A stretch of DNA of 10,965 bases from Baffinella frigidus (Eukaryota > Cryptophyceae > Cryptomonadales > Baffinellaceae): contig MU647211.1 in assembly GCA_026770585.1 (NCBI GenBank), forward strand, positions 114,077-125,041, given 5' to 3'. The notes beneath the pieces were generated by a model. The model ran no database searches. It was not told where the DNA came from and worked only from the letters and a program-made list of their open reading frames with translations. The position numbers and the translations under genes were made by a program. Within the stretch, counting starts at the first letter, position 1; the number at the start of each line of letters is the position of its first letter. Positions 5,764 to 10,626 of this stretch are shown one piece after another.

Positions 5764-5818
5764 GGGGTTAGGGGTTAGGGGTTAGTGTCGATGAGTTAGG
5801 GGTTAGGGGTTAGGGGTT
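5764..5818. repeat. GGGGTTA array in the opposite orientation
   Basis: Two short runs of GGGGTTA separated by TGTCGATGA. The G-rich strand is on +, as at 5643-5680, and the run sits between exon B copies 2 and 3. Confidence 0.75.
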
Positions 5819-5868
5819 GCACATCCTACAGCTGCACCCCACGAAGCTATGGGGGGGGGGTGTTAGGA

Positions 5869-5958
5869 TTTCACGTAGTGGAGCAGCAACCCTCCAAGAC
5901 CACCACACGTCGCTGGGCTGGTCGCGGGGACCTCCGAGCGCGCTATGTCTGCAAACCG
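5869..5958 (+). pseudogene. Exon B copy 3, frameshifted
   Basis: HVVEQQPSKTTTR matches exon B, then a net 5-nt deletion near 5910-5916 shifts the frame, although the following DNA still matches (TCGCGGGGACCTCCGAGCGC and on). The donor context CCG|GTACAA and about 40 bp beyond it (ACAACCCAACACCCTACACC) are identical to copy 1, so exon and flanking intron were duplicated together. Confidence 0.5.
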
Positions 5959-6141
5959 GTACAACCCAACACCCTACACCCTCCCTAGTCCCCAAACCCT
6001 GAACCCTGAACCCTGAACCCTAGCCCCGAACCTGAACCCTGAACCCTAGCCCCGAACCCTGCAACCCCACCTCCCAGAGTAGAATCATTCCCCCCCCCAA
6101 AAAAACAACACTTACCCCCCCCCCCCCTCGCGCGCGCGCAG
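5959..6141. repeat. Heptamer variants (CCCTGAA) and a polyC/CG run before exon C
   Basis: CCCTGAA units at 5996-6060, then C8A7 and C14 homopolymers (6091-6127) and a CGCGCGCGCGCAG run providing the acceptor of exon C copy 1. No gene is seen. Confidence 0.7.
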
Positions 6142-6220
6142 GGTGGAAGGGCGGTTCATGAAGGCCTCAGATCCCTCTTCCAACAAACAGCGCATCCCAT
6201 CCGCCTCAGAAGCTAACTAA
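6142..6220 (+). CDS. Exon C copy 1, terminates after SEAN
   Basis: After CGCGCAG one base (G) completes a split codon, then VEGRFMKASDPSSNKQRIPS-ASEAN and TAA (6218-6220). Its 25 codons encode exactly the same residues as the fuller copy at 6659, while nine codons differ synonymously. The in-frame stop makes it either an alternative last exon or a recently broken copy. Downstream DNA (CTAACTAGTGCACG) is unrelated to the other copies. Confidence 0.5.
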
Positions 6221-6327
6221 CTAGTGCACGGGTTGGAACCATTCAACCCTTAACCCTTAACCCCTGACCCCACACAACAAATCACCATCCTAATTTCGCC
6301 AAACCCTAGACCCGAATCCTCCCGCAG

Positions 6328-6439
6328 GGTGGAAGGGCGGTTCATGAAGGCCTCGGATCCATCTTCCAACAAGCAGCACATCCCATCGGCCTCAGAGGCG
6401 AACCGCATCATGCGAGCCGTCTCTCTTCGCGAGGACTAA
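6328..6439 (+). CDS. Exon C copy 2, alternative C-terminus (IMRAVSLRED-stop)
   Basis: The acceptor is CCCGCAG. The frame is VEGRFMKASDPSSNKQHIPS then ASEANRIMRAVSLRED and TAA (6437-6439). One replacement (His for Arg) separates it from copies 1 and 3 over the shared 25 codons. After IM the sequence departs from copy 3 and ends in 10 private residues. It could be a genuine terminal exon giving a truncated protein. No polyadenylation signal is recognised downstream. Confidence 0.5.
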
Positions 6440-6650
6440 GCCGAACCTCTACATTTCTCCTTCCGAAACGCTACATTCCTACTTCAAATTAGACAGGTTT
6501 ATTCAGATTAGACATGGTTCATCCCCGGATTGACGGAAACTGTCTTTTAGCGAGGAATCAGCCGAAATCATAAATGTTTAACTGAAATTACACAAGTATA
6601 CTGGTTTAATTCCCCGGATGGACACTCACATCCTAAACCTTGATCCCTAT
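6440..6650. other. Intergenic/intronic sequence without heptamers
   Basis: An AT-richer unique stretch with loose direct repeats: ATTAGACAGGTTTATTCAG / ATTAGACATGGTTCATCC, CCCCGGATTGACGG / CCCCGGATGGAC, and GCGAGGACTAAGCCGAA / GCGAGGAATCAGCCGAA. I see no gene and no clear TIRs. It may be a decayed mobile element. Confidence 0.4.
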
Positions 6651-6658
6651 CCCCGCAG

Positions 6659-6776
6659 GGTGGAAGGGCGGTTCATGAAGGCCTCGGATCCCTCTTCGAA
6701 CAAGCAACGCATTCCGTCCGCCTCAGAGGCGAACCGCATCATGCAGGCTGTCGAGCTGTCCTGCGGCGGCGGGAGG
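6659..6776 (+). CDS. Putative exon C, fullest copy (phase 2 in, phase 0 out)
   Basis: Acceptor CCCCGCAG; one base, then 39 codons: VEGRFMKASDPSSNKQRIPS then ASEANRIMQAVELSCGGGR, ending AGG|GTACAC. Joined to exon B it reads ...SANR-VEGRFMK. RVxGRFxK resembles the last residues of the plant CCT domain, but nothing else of that domain is present, so this is only a resemblance. Among copies 1-3 the 25 shared codons show ten synonymous variable codons and one replacement, and the 3' part differs from the 6883 copy at two synonymous sites only. This is the best-supported reading frame in the window. If not spliced, it reads through to a TGA at 6834-6836. Confidence 0.6.
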
Positions 6777-6882
6777 GTACACCGCCCACTCAAGTGGTAT
6801 ATGGTTGTAACTGTACCGGGAAACGGCTGTACATGAAGTTGTATAGTCTATACTTGCATTATACAGCTTTACATGTAGTTGT
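6777..6882. repeat. AT-rich spacer with TACATG(A/T)AGTTGTAT repeats
   Basis: This separates exon C copies 3 and 4 (period 145 bp). It contains CTGTACATGAAGTTGTATA and TTTACATGTAGTTGTATC as direct repeats with TATAGTCTATAC between. No coding signal is seen. Confidence 0.5.
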
Positions 6883-6921
6883 ATCATGCAGGCTGTCGAG
6901 TTGTCATGCGGCGGCGGGAGG
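6883..6921 (+). pseudogene. Exon C copy 4, 3' end only
   Basis: IMQAVELSCGGGR in frame, followed by GTGCGA instead of GTACAC. It differs from copy 3 only by TTG/CTG and TCA/TCC, both synonymous. The 5' two thirds and the acceptor are missing. Confidence 0.45.
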
Positions 6922-6929
6922 GTGCGACC

Positions 6930-7150
6930 CCCCCCCCCCCTACACCCAGGACCCTCCCGAAACCACAAACCACAAACCACAAACCACAAACCACAAACCA
7001 CAAACCCGGAAACTCAAACCCGAAACCCGAAATCCTACACCCGAAACCCTACTCCCGAAACCCCAAACCCGGAACCCTACACCCGAAACCCCAAACCCGA
7101 CACCCGAAACCCGAAACCTGATACTCGAATCCCTGAACCGTAAACACCGA
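6930..7150. repeat. ACCACAA and CCCGAAA heptamer arrays
   Basis: After a C10 run come about six ACCACAA units (6963-7005), then CCCGAAA-type units with CCCTACA interruptions (7018-7130). The long translations over this region (KPQTTNH and KPETRNP repeats, or the complementary GFRVSG) are products of the repeat itself. Confidence 0.85.
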
Positions 7151-7187
7151 ACCCTAAGCCCCAACACCTCAACCCCTAAACTGGCAG

Positions 7188-7361
7188 ATGGGGAGGGAGG
7201 AGAGTTCCTCCCTCCCCTCGGAAATATGCGGGAAAAGATCCATCGTGTGTACCTCGACCTGCACTCACGACGCCGCATGCCACTTAGAGCTAGAGACCAA
7301 AGTGGCATGGGTGCACTCGGCTGGATTCCGCTCTGTAACACCCAGGACTTCGCGCTTTTGA
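7188..7361 (+). CDS. Possible exon D, a longer variant of exon E
   Basis: CTGGCAG precedes ATGGGGAGGGAGGAG, which matches GTGGGGAGGGAGGAG at the start of the exon E copy at 7715 (MGREE / VGREE). Here about 165 bp then separate that start from its continuation at 7373 (PHVSEAFETR, compared with AHISEALEMR). In the E frame the segment reads MGREESSSLPSEICGKRSIV and on to TGA at 7359-7361. A second frame is open through to 7441 (MGALGWIPLCNTQDFALLTG and on). I cannot tell which, if either, is used. The insertion is unique sequence with two strong hairpins. Confidence 0.3.
   Translation: MGREESSSLPSEICGKRSIVCTSTCTHDAACHLELETKVAWVHSAGFRSVTPRTSRF
7190..7217. other. Perfect 12-bp hairpin at the exon D acceptor
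   Basis: GGGGAGGGAGGA (7190-7201), loop GAGT, TCCTCCCTCCCC (7206-7217). It begins three bases after the candidate AG acceptor and would be stable in RNA. Confidence 0.8.
7276..7309. other. Perfect 10-bp hairpin inside exon D region
   Basis: CATGCCACTT (7276-7285) pairs with AAGTGGCATG (7300-7309) around a 14-nt loop. No terminator context is present (no T run). Confidence 0.7.
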
Positions 7362-7372
7362 CAGGTGTATTA

Positions 7373-7462
7373 TTTCCGCATGTTTCCGAGGCGTTCGAAA
7401 CCCGAAAACCGAAACCACAACCTCTTAACTCTAAACCGTAAGCCCTGACCTTGGTCGGATAA
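7373..7462 (+). repeat. Tandem unit 1, PHVSEAFETRK block and GGTCGGATAAG tail
   Basis: This DNA recurs at 7624-7714 (period about 251 bp). In the frame FPHVSEAFETRK followed by PQPLNSKP or LNSKPQALTLVG, five of eight codon differences between the copies are synonymous, so it too looks formerly coding. PHVSEAFETR also resembles AHISEALEMR of exon E. Unit 1 ends in TAA at 7439-7441, unit 2 in TAG at 7712-7714. Confidence 0.45.
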
Positions 7463-7532
7463 GTGGGGGGGGAGGAGCGCGCGCACATTTCAGAGGCGCT
7501 CGAAATGCGCCTAGACCGTTCCCTAAACCCTG

Positions 7533-7537
<5 letters not shown>
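7463..7537 (+). pseudogene. Exon E copy 1, donor deleted
   Basis: After GGATAA the frame reads VGGEERAHISEALEMRLDRS-LNPD and TAA. Against the copy at 7715, the GAGGTCTGCACC that carries the donor is deleted, so the frame runs into CCCTAAACCCTGAC and stops. Confidence 0.45.
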
Positions 7538-7563
<26 letters not shown>

Positions 7564-7612
7564 GAATTACTAACAAACTAACTTACTAACTAACTAACTA
7601 ACTAACTAACGC
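7533..7612. repeat. (CTAA)n microsatellite 1
   Basis: About 19 CTAA/CTTA units, broken at 7562-7585. A shorter copy lies at 7792-7846 in the next tandem unit. Confidence 0.9.
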
Positions 7613-7623
7613 TCCCTAAACAC

Positions 7624-7714
7624 ATTTCCGCATGTTTCCGAGGCGTTCGAGACCCGAAAACTGGTACCACAACCTCTCAACTCTAAACCTCAAGCCCTAA
7701 CCCTGGTCGGATAG
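7624..7714 (+). repeat. Tandem unit 2, PHVSEAFETRK block
   Basis: Second copy of 7373-7462, with GAG/GAA, CTC/CTT, CCT/CCG, CTA/CTG and CTG/TTG synonymous differences and a CAA where unit 1 has TAA. It ends CCCTGGTCGGATAG, which supplies the AG before exon E copy 2 and resembles the TIR tip of the MITE at 3550-3709. Confidence 0.5.
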
Positions 7715-7774
7715 GTGGGGAGGGAGGAGCGCGCGCACATCTCAGAGGCGCTTGAAATGCGCCTAGACCGTGAG
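7715..7774 (+). CDS. Putative exon E (20 codons, phase 0-0)
   Basis: Between GGATAG and GAG|GTCTGC lie exactly 60 nt: VGREERAHISEALEMRLDRE. The sequence is charged and helical in character (E/R/L spacing suggests a short amphipathic or coiled-coil helix). A shorter alternative uses the better acceptor CATCTCAG at 7745, leaving 29 nt with a changed incoming phase. Five downstream fragments repeat the LEMRLDRE end with its donor, and their differences include synonymous CTA/CTG and conservative M/I. The 60-nt form fits the phases of exons C and F. Confidence 0.5.
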
Positions 7775-7791
7775 GTCTGCACCCTAAACCC

Positions 7792-7846
7792 TGACTAACT
7801 AACTAACTAACTAACTAGCTTACTAACTAACTAACTAACTAACTAC
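7792..7846. repeat. (CTAA)n microsatellite 2
   Basis: About 13 CTAA units with a CTAGCTTA interruption, lying after exon E copy 2 just as microsatellite 1 lies after copy 1. Confidence 0.9.
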
Positions 7847-7861
7847 ACCCTAAACCCCCCG

Positions 7862-7885
7862 CTCGAAATACGCCTAGACCGTGAG
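7862..7885 (+). pseudogene. Exon E 3' fragment 3 (LEIRLDRE)
   Basis: LEIRLDRE followed by GTCTGCACCC; ATA replaces ATG. No acceptor is seen. Confidence 0.45.
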
Positions 7886-8137
7886 GTCTGCACCCTAAAC
7901 CCTAAACCCTAAACCCTAAACCCTAATCCCTAAAACCTCATCCCTAATCCCTAACCCCTGGACCCTAAACCCTAAACCCTGGACCCTGAACCCTGAAACC
8001 TAAACCCTGAACCTTCCACCCTAAACCCTCCACCCTAATCCCTAAACCCTAAACCCAAAACCCTAATCCCTAATCCCTAGTCCCTGAACCCTAAACCCTA
8101 AACACCAAACCCTAAACCCTACACCCTAAACACCACG
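7886..8137. repeat. CCCTAAA array with CCCTAAT and CCCTGGA variants
   Basis: Degenerate heptamers on the C-rich strand between two exon E fragments. No gene is seen. Confidence 0.85.
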
Positions 8138-8161
8138 CTCGAAATTCGCCTAGACCGTGAG
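8138..8161 (+). pseudogene. Exon E 3' fragment 4 (LEIRLDRE)
   Basis: LEIRLDRE with ATT for the Ile, followed by GTCTGCACCC as in fragment 3. The different Ile codons (ATA, ATT) show the two fragments changed independently. Confidence 0.45.
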
Positions 8162-8309
8162 GTCTGCACCCTAAACCCTAAACCCTAAACCCTAATCCCC
8201 AATCCCCAATCCCTAATCCCTAAACCCTAATCCCTAACCCCAGAAGAATACACCCTGTGCACTAGATGCTTTATAAACCCAACCTCTAAACCCGAAAACC
8301 TAGACCCGA
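8162..8309. repeat. CCCTAAA / CCCCAAT array
   Basis: Heptamers to 8242, then about 60 bp of mixed sequence (GTGCACTAGATGCTTTATAA). No gene is seen. Confidence 0.75.
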
Positions 8310-8333
8310 ATCGAAATGCGCCTGGACAGCGAG
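8310..8333 (+). pseudogene. Exon E 3' fragment 5 (IEMRLDSE)
   Basis: IEMRLDSE followed by GTCGCC. CTG for Leu is synonymous; Arg to Ser is shared with the fragment at 8475. Confidence 0.4.
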
Positions 8334-8474
8334 GTCGCCCTGAACCTTAATCTCTAACCCCTCATCTCTAATCCCTAAACCCTGGACCCTAAACCCTAAC
8401 TAAACCCTGAACCCTGAACCCTGAACCCTGAACCCTGAACCTTGAACCCTAAACCCTGAACCCTAAAACCTAAG
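8334..8474. repeat. CCCTGAA / CCCTAAA array
   Basis: Includes a run of six CCCTGAA units at 8405-8440. No gene is seen. Confidence 0.85.
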
Positions 8475-8489
8475 CGCCTAGACAGTGAG
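8475..8489 (+). pseudogene. Exon E 3' fragment 6 (RLDSE)
   Basis: RLDSE followed by GTCCGCACCC. AGT for Ser, where fragment 5 has AGC, is synonymous. Very short; supported only by position and donor similarity. Confidence 0.35.
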
Positions 8490-8587
8490 GTCCGCACCCA
8501 AAACCCTCAACCCTTCGCCCCAACCCTAAACCCCGAATCCGACACCCTTATCTGCAAACCCCCAAACACATTCCCCGAAGCTCAAAC

Positions 8588-8692
8588 TCATCTCGGAAGA
8601 TAACTGAATCAGTTCATTTTCAATAGGAGGTTGAATAGGAAAAATCAGTTGGGGCATAGTAAATTTAATTAGGCCTCCTAATGAAATGAAAC
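8588..8692. mobile_element. Truncated copy of the 933-1076 MITE
   Basis: This starts TCATCTCGGAAGATAACTGA and continues through TTCAATAGGAGGTTGAATAG and TTTAATTAGGCCTCCTAAT, aligned with 933-1035, but the right TIR is absent. Short similar sequences flank it: ACATTCCCCGAAGCTCA (about 8568-8584) and ACAATCCTCGAAGCTCA (about 8701-8717). Confidence 0.8.
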
Positions 8693-8706
8693 CTTCAAAC
8701 ACAATC

Positions 8707-8735
8707 CTCGAAGCTCAGACGGTCCCGCGAAGTCT
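8707..8735 (+). pseudogene. Very degenerate exon E-like fragment
   Basis: CTCGAAGCTCAGACGGTCCC and GCGAAGTCTGCACC align loosely with CTCGAA-GCGCCTAGACCGTGAGGTCTGCACC. Weak. Confidence 0.2.
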
Positions 8736-9142
8736 GCACCCCAAACCCTAAACCCTAAACCCTAAACCCTAAACCCTAAACCCTAAACCCTAAACCCGAC
8801 ACGCTAACCCCGAAACAATCCCAACCCCCCTTCGAAGCTTAACCTCCAAACCCTACACCCCAAACCTCACACCCTACACCCCAAACCCCACACCCTACAC
8901 CCCAAACCCCAAACGCTACACCCCAAACCCCACACCCTACACCCCAAACCCTACACCCTAAACCCTAAACCCTAAACCCTACACCCTAAACCCTCAACCC
9001 TACACCCTAAACCCTGAACCCTAAACCCTAAACCCTAAACCCTACATCCTACACCCCAAACCCTACACCCCAAACCCGAAACCCGAAACCCTAAACCCTA
9101 AACCCGAAACCCTAAACCCTGAACCCTAAACCCTAACCTATG
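8736..9142. repeat. CCCTAAA array, then alternating CCCTACA/CCCCAAA/CCCTAAA
   Basis: Eight clean CCCTAAA units at 8740-8797, then from 8846 a higher-order alternation of ACACCCT and ACCCCAA units, back to CCCTAAA by 9100. No gene is seen. Confidence 0.9.
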
Positions 9143-9320
9143 TCCCTACGGGTTGCCTACTGTAGGGTCCTAGGTCTTATCGCTTAGGGTTTATCCAAAA
9201 TCCCTTCGAAGTCCGCTGTGTGGCCCAACGCTTACAAACGCTTTACAATCAACGCTCATCGCTGTGCAAACTTTACAAACGCTAACCGCTTTACACACTT
9301 TACACTCAACGCGTGACACC
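9143..9320. repeat. Foldback remnant and ACGCTTTACA-type repeats
   Basis: GCCTACTGTAGGGTCCTAGG at 9156-9175 resembles arm motifs of the foldback elements at 341 and 761. From 9218 to 9312, ACGCTTTACA, CTTTACAAACGCT, CTTTACACA and CTTTACACTCAACGC recur irregularly. This would be the intron 3' end before exon F. Confidence 0.5.
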
Positions 9321-9326
9321 CAACAG

Positions 9327-9398
9327 GCGCGCCTCGCGGTGATCGGCAACCAAAACGCCCGCACCTCAGACTCCTCCTCCGAGGACTCCTCCGACGAG
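9327..9398 (+). CDS. Putative exon F (24 codons, phase 0-0)
   Basis: The exon lies between CCCAACAG and GAG|GTCCAG and is exactly 72 nt: ARLAVIGNQNARTSDSSSED then SSDE. The acidic serine run (SDSSSEDSSDE) resembles casein-kinase-2-type phosphoacceptor tracts, a common disordered motif, so function is not defined by it. Copies at 9563-9643 and 10056-10088 keep the acidic Ser run; from GNQN on, the first copy differs at four synonymous sites and two replacements. The donor is weak here; the second copy has GAG|GTACCC. Confidence 0.5.
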
Positions 9399-9422
9399 GT
9401 CCAGCAACCCGTAGCAGCTTAT

Positions 9423-9530
9423 AACCGGGCCGGTTACTGTAGGAATTTTCAGCGAAACCGATGAGATCTCATCGGTATCTCCCGCCAGCAATTCGAGGTC
9501 CCTAGGGCTTCCTACCGTAGGGTCATAGGA
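9423..9530. other. Palindrome cluster between exon F copies
   Basis: AACCGG-G-CCGGTT (9423-9435), a perfect 20-bp palindrome ACCGATGAGATCTCATCGGT (9457-9476), and CCTACCGTAGG (about 9511-9521), the last as in the foldback elements at 341 and 761. No gene is seen. Confidence 0.65.
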
Positions 9531-9574
9531 AAGTTTTTTTTGGAATCGAATACCCGGAATCCTTGGGAGGGTCC

Positions 9575-9643
9575 GGTAAAAGCTGCTACGGGAACCAAAA
9601 CGCGCGCACATCCGACTCCTCCTCCGACGACTCCTCCTCCGAG
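9575..9643 (+). CDS. Exon F copy 2
   Basis: The frame GKSCYGNQNARTSDSSSDDS-SSE ends GAG|GTACCC. From GNQN it repeats exon F with GGG, GCG, ACA and TCC synonymous changes, Glu to Asp, and Asp to Ser. The left part differs (GKSCY for RLAVI), and the acceptor could be the AG at 9581-9582, which would not match phase 0. It may be an alternative exon or a decaying copy. Confidence 0.4.
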
Positions 9644-9659
9644 GTACCCACCCCCACCC

Positions 9660-9744
9660 AAAAGTCAACTTGGAGCCACCTTTCACCAAAAGTCAACTTG
9701 GAGCCACACGGTGGACTACGAACCTTTCATCAAAAGTCAACTTG
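9660..9744. repeat. AAAAGTCAACTTGGAGCCAC repeat, three copies
   Basis: Exact 20-mers at 9660-9679 and 9688-9707 (period 28) and a partial copy at 9732-9744, with TTTCA(C/T)C linkers. It immediately follows the donor of exon F copy 2. Confidence 0.85.
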
Positions 9745-9983
9745 CCCCGAAACAATTAACTTTAAGGTATCTCTGGTGTAAAGTTGGTCACGTTACCCGC
9801 GGATATCCTGGGTCCCGAAACCCTCGTAGCCCACCGAGTGGTTAGGGATTATCCTGCCGGACTAGAGCCCCGATTAGTACCAGGGGGGGTATCGAAACCC
9901 GACCCCCGCCCTGGTGCGAACCCACGCCAATAAACTGCTAAGGTTTAGCAGATTGGTGATGTCTCAGTGTGGACCTCAACCCC
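9745..9983. other. Unique non-repetitive stretch with two hairpins
   Basis: No heptamers and no convincing exon. ACCAGGGGGGGT (9879-9890) pairs with ACCCCCGCCCTGGT (9902-9915), and CTGCTAA-GGT-TTAGCAG (9935-9951) is a perfect 7-bp hairpin. GAGTGGTTAGGG (about 9837) and GGTGCGAACCC (9914-9924) recall tRNA internal promoter boxes, but no cloverleaf forms. Confidence 0.5.
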
Positions 9984-10055
9984 AAAACACTAAACCCACT
10001 CAACCCTACACCTACATCCGAAACCCACAAAACCATAAATCATAAAGCATAAACC
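9984..10055. repeat. Degenerate CCCTACA/CATAAA repeats
   Basis: Loose units such as CATAAATCATAAAGCATAAA before the third exon F fragment. Confidence 0.6.
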
Positions 10056-10088
10056 GCAAAATCATCCTCAGAAGATTCCTCCGAAGAT
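10056..10088 (+). pseudogene. Exon F copy 3, acidic serine tail
   Basis: AKSSSEDSSED followed by GTACCC. Compared with SDSSSEDSSDE of 9327-9398, TCA, GAA and GAT codons replace TCC, GAG and GAC, and the last two residues are swapped acidics. The N-terminal part is missing and no acceptor is convincing. Confidence 0.4.
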
Positions 10089-10409
10089 GTACCCGAAACC
10101 CGAAAACCCCAAACCCCAAAACCCAACCCCCAACCCACGAAATCCACTCAACCATAAGCCCCAAACCCTAAACCCACTAAGCCCTAAGCACTAAACCCCA
10201 AACCCCAAACCCCAAACCCCAAACCCCACACCCCACACCCCACACCCCACACCCCACACCCCAAACCCCAAACCTCAAACCCCGAACCCATTGACCCCGC
10301 TAAACCCTGAGCCCTAAACCCTAAACATGCTAATTCCCAAACTCCAAGCCCCAAACCCACGAAACTCTGTAAAACCTAAGCCCTAAACCCCACACCCTGG
10401 ACCCTGCAG
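10089..10409. repeat. CCCCAAA / CCCCACA arrays
   Basis: CCCCAAA and CCCCACA runs (about 10196-10275) and mixed CCCTAAA units, ending ACCCTGCAG at 10401-10409, the acceptor of exon G. No gene is seen. Confidence 0.85.
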
Positions 10410-10497
10410 GACCGACCGCACTCGACAGTCGGACAGCACCCCTTCCCCTCCATGACGCCTCCCCCGCCGTCCCGCGAGATCACGGCTTACCTACAAG
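10410..10497 (+). CDS. Putative exon G copy 1 (phase 0 in, phase 1 out)
   Basis: Between CCCTGCAG and CAAG|GTACCC lie 29 codons plus one base: DRPHSTVGQHPFPSMTPPPP then SREITAYLQ. Proline-rich, no known domain. Against the copy ending at 10785, over PFPSMTPPPPSREITAYLQ, four of five variable codons are synonymous (CCC/CCG, CCC/CCA, GCT/GCC, CTA/TTG) and one changes Ile to Phe. The AG|GT context of the donor is good, followed by GTACCCACCCCCA in both copies. The next exon must lie beyond the window. Confidence 0.55.
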
Positions 10498-10509
10498 GTA
10501 CCCACCCCC

Positions 10510-10537
10510 AGCCGAGAGATCATGGCCTACTCACAAG
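10510..10537 (+). pseudogene. Exon G copy 2, 3' fragment
   Basis: SREIMAYSQ plus one base before GTGCAC, 40 bp after copy 1. It repeats SREITAYLQ with T to M and L to S. The upstream part is absent; it starts right after copy 1's GTACCCACCCCCA. Confidence 0.45.
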
Positions 10538-10562
10538 GTGCACAGCGAACCCTACTCTATCC

Positions 10563-10624
10563 CTTATGTGCTATATGTTCTATGTGCTATATGTGCTATG
10601 TGCTATATGTGCTTATGTGCTATA
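10563..10624. repeat. TATGTGCTA tandem repeat
   Basis: About seven 9-bp units (TATGTGCTA with TATGTTC variants) between exon G copies 2 and 3. Confidence 0.85.
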
Positions 10625-10626
10625 AG

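Noticed and set aside
5330-6002. Overlapping - strand frames (MGAREGVGCWVVP and similar) and the + frame at 5817-6002
   Set aside because: Open because of GC-rich duplicated sequence; exon B frame comparisons favour a different + frame.
6659-6776. Assignment of exon C to a CCT-domain transcription factor
   Set aside because: Only RVxGRFxK matches; the preceding basic region of the domain is not found in exon B.
6794-7441. 215-codon + strand frame with KPQTTNH/KPETRNP repeats
   Set aside because: Its first half is the translation of ACCACAA and CCCGAAA heptamers; three frames and the opposite strand are open for the same reason. Only the 7188-7440 part could be coding and is listed separately.
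6940-7488. 182-codon - strand frame with GFRVSG/GLWFVVC repeats
   Set aside because: Complement of the same arrays; the periodic peptide follows from a 7-bp unit read in three phases.
9820-9935. tRNA gene or tRNA-derived SINE
   Set aside because: GAGTGGTTAGGG and GGTGCGAACCC look like A and B boxes, but no acceptor stem or cloverleaf can be formed on either strand.
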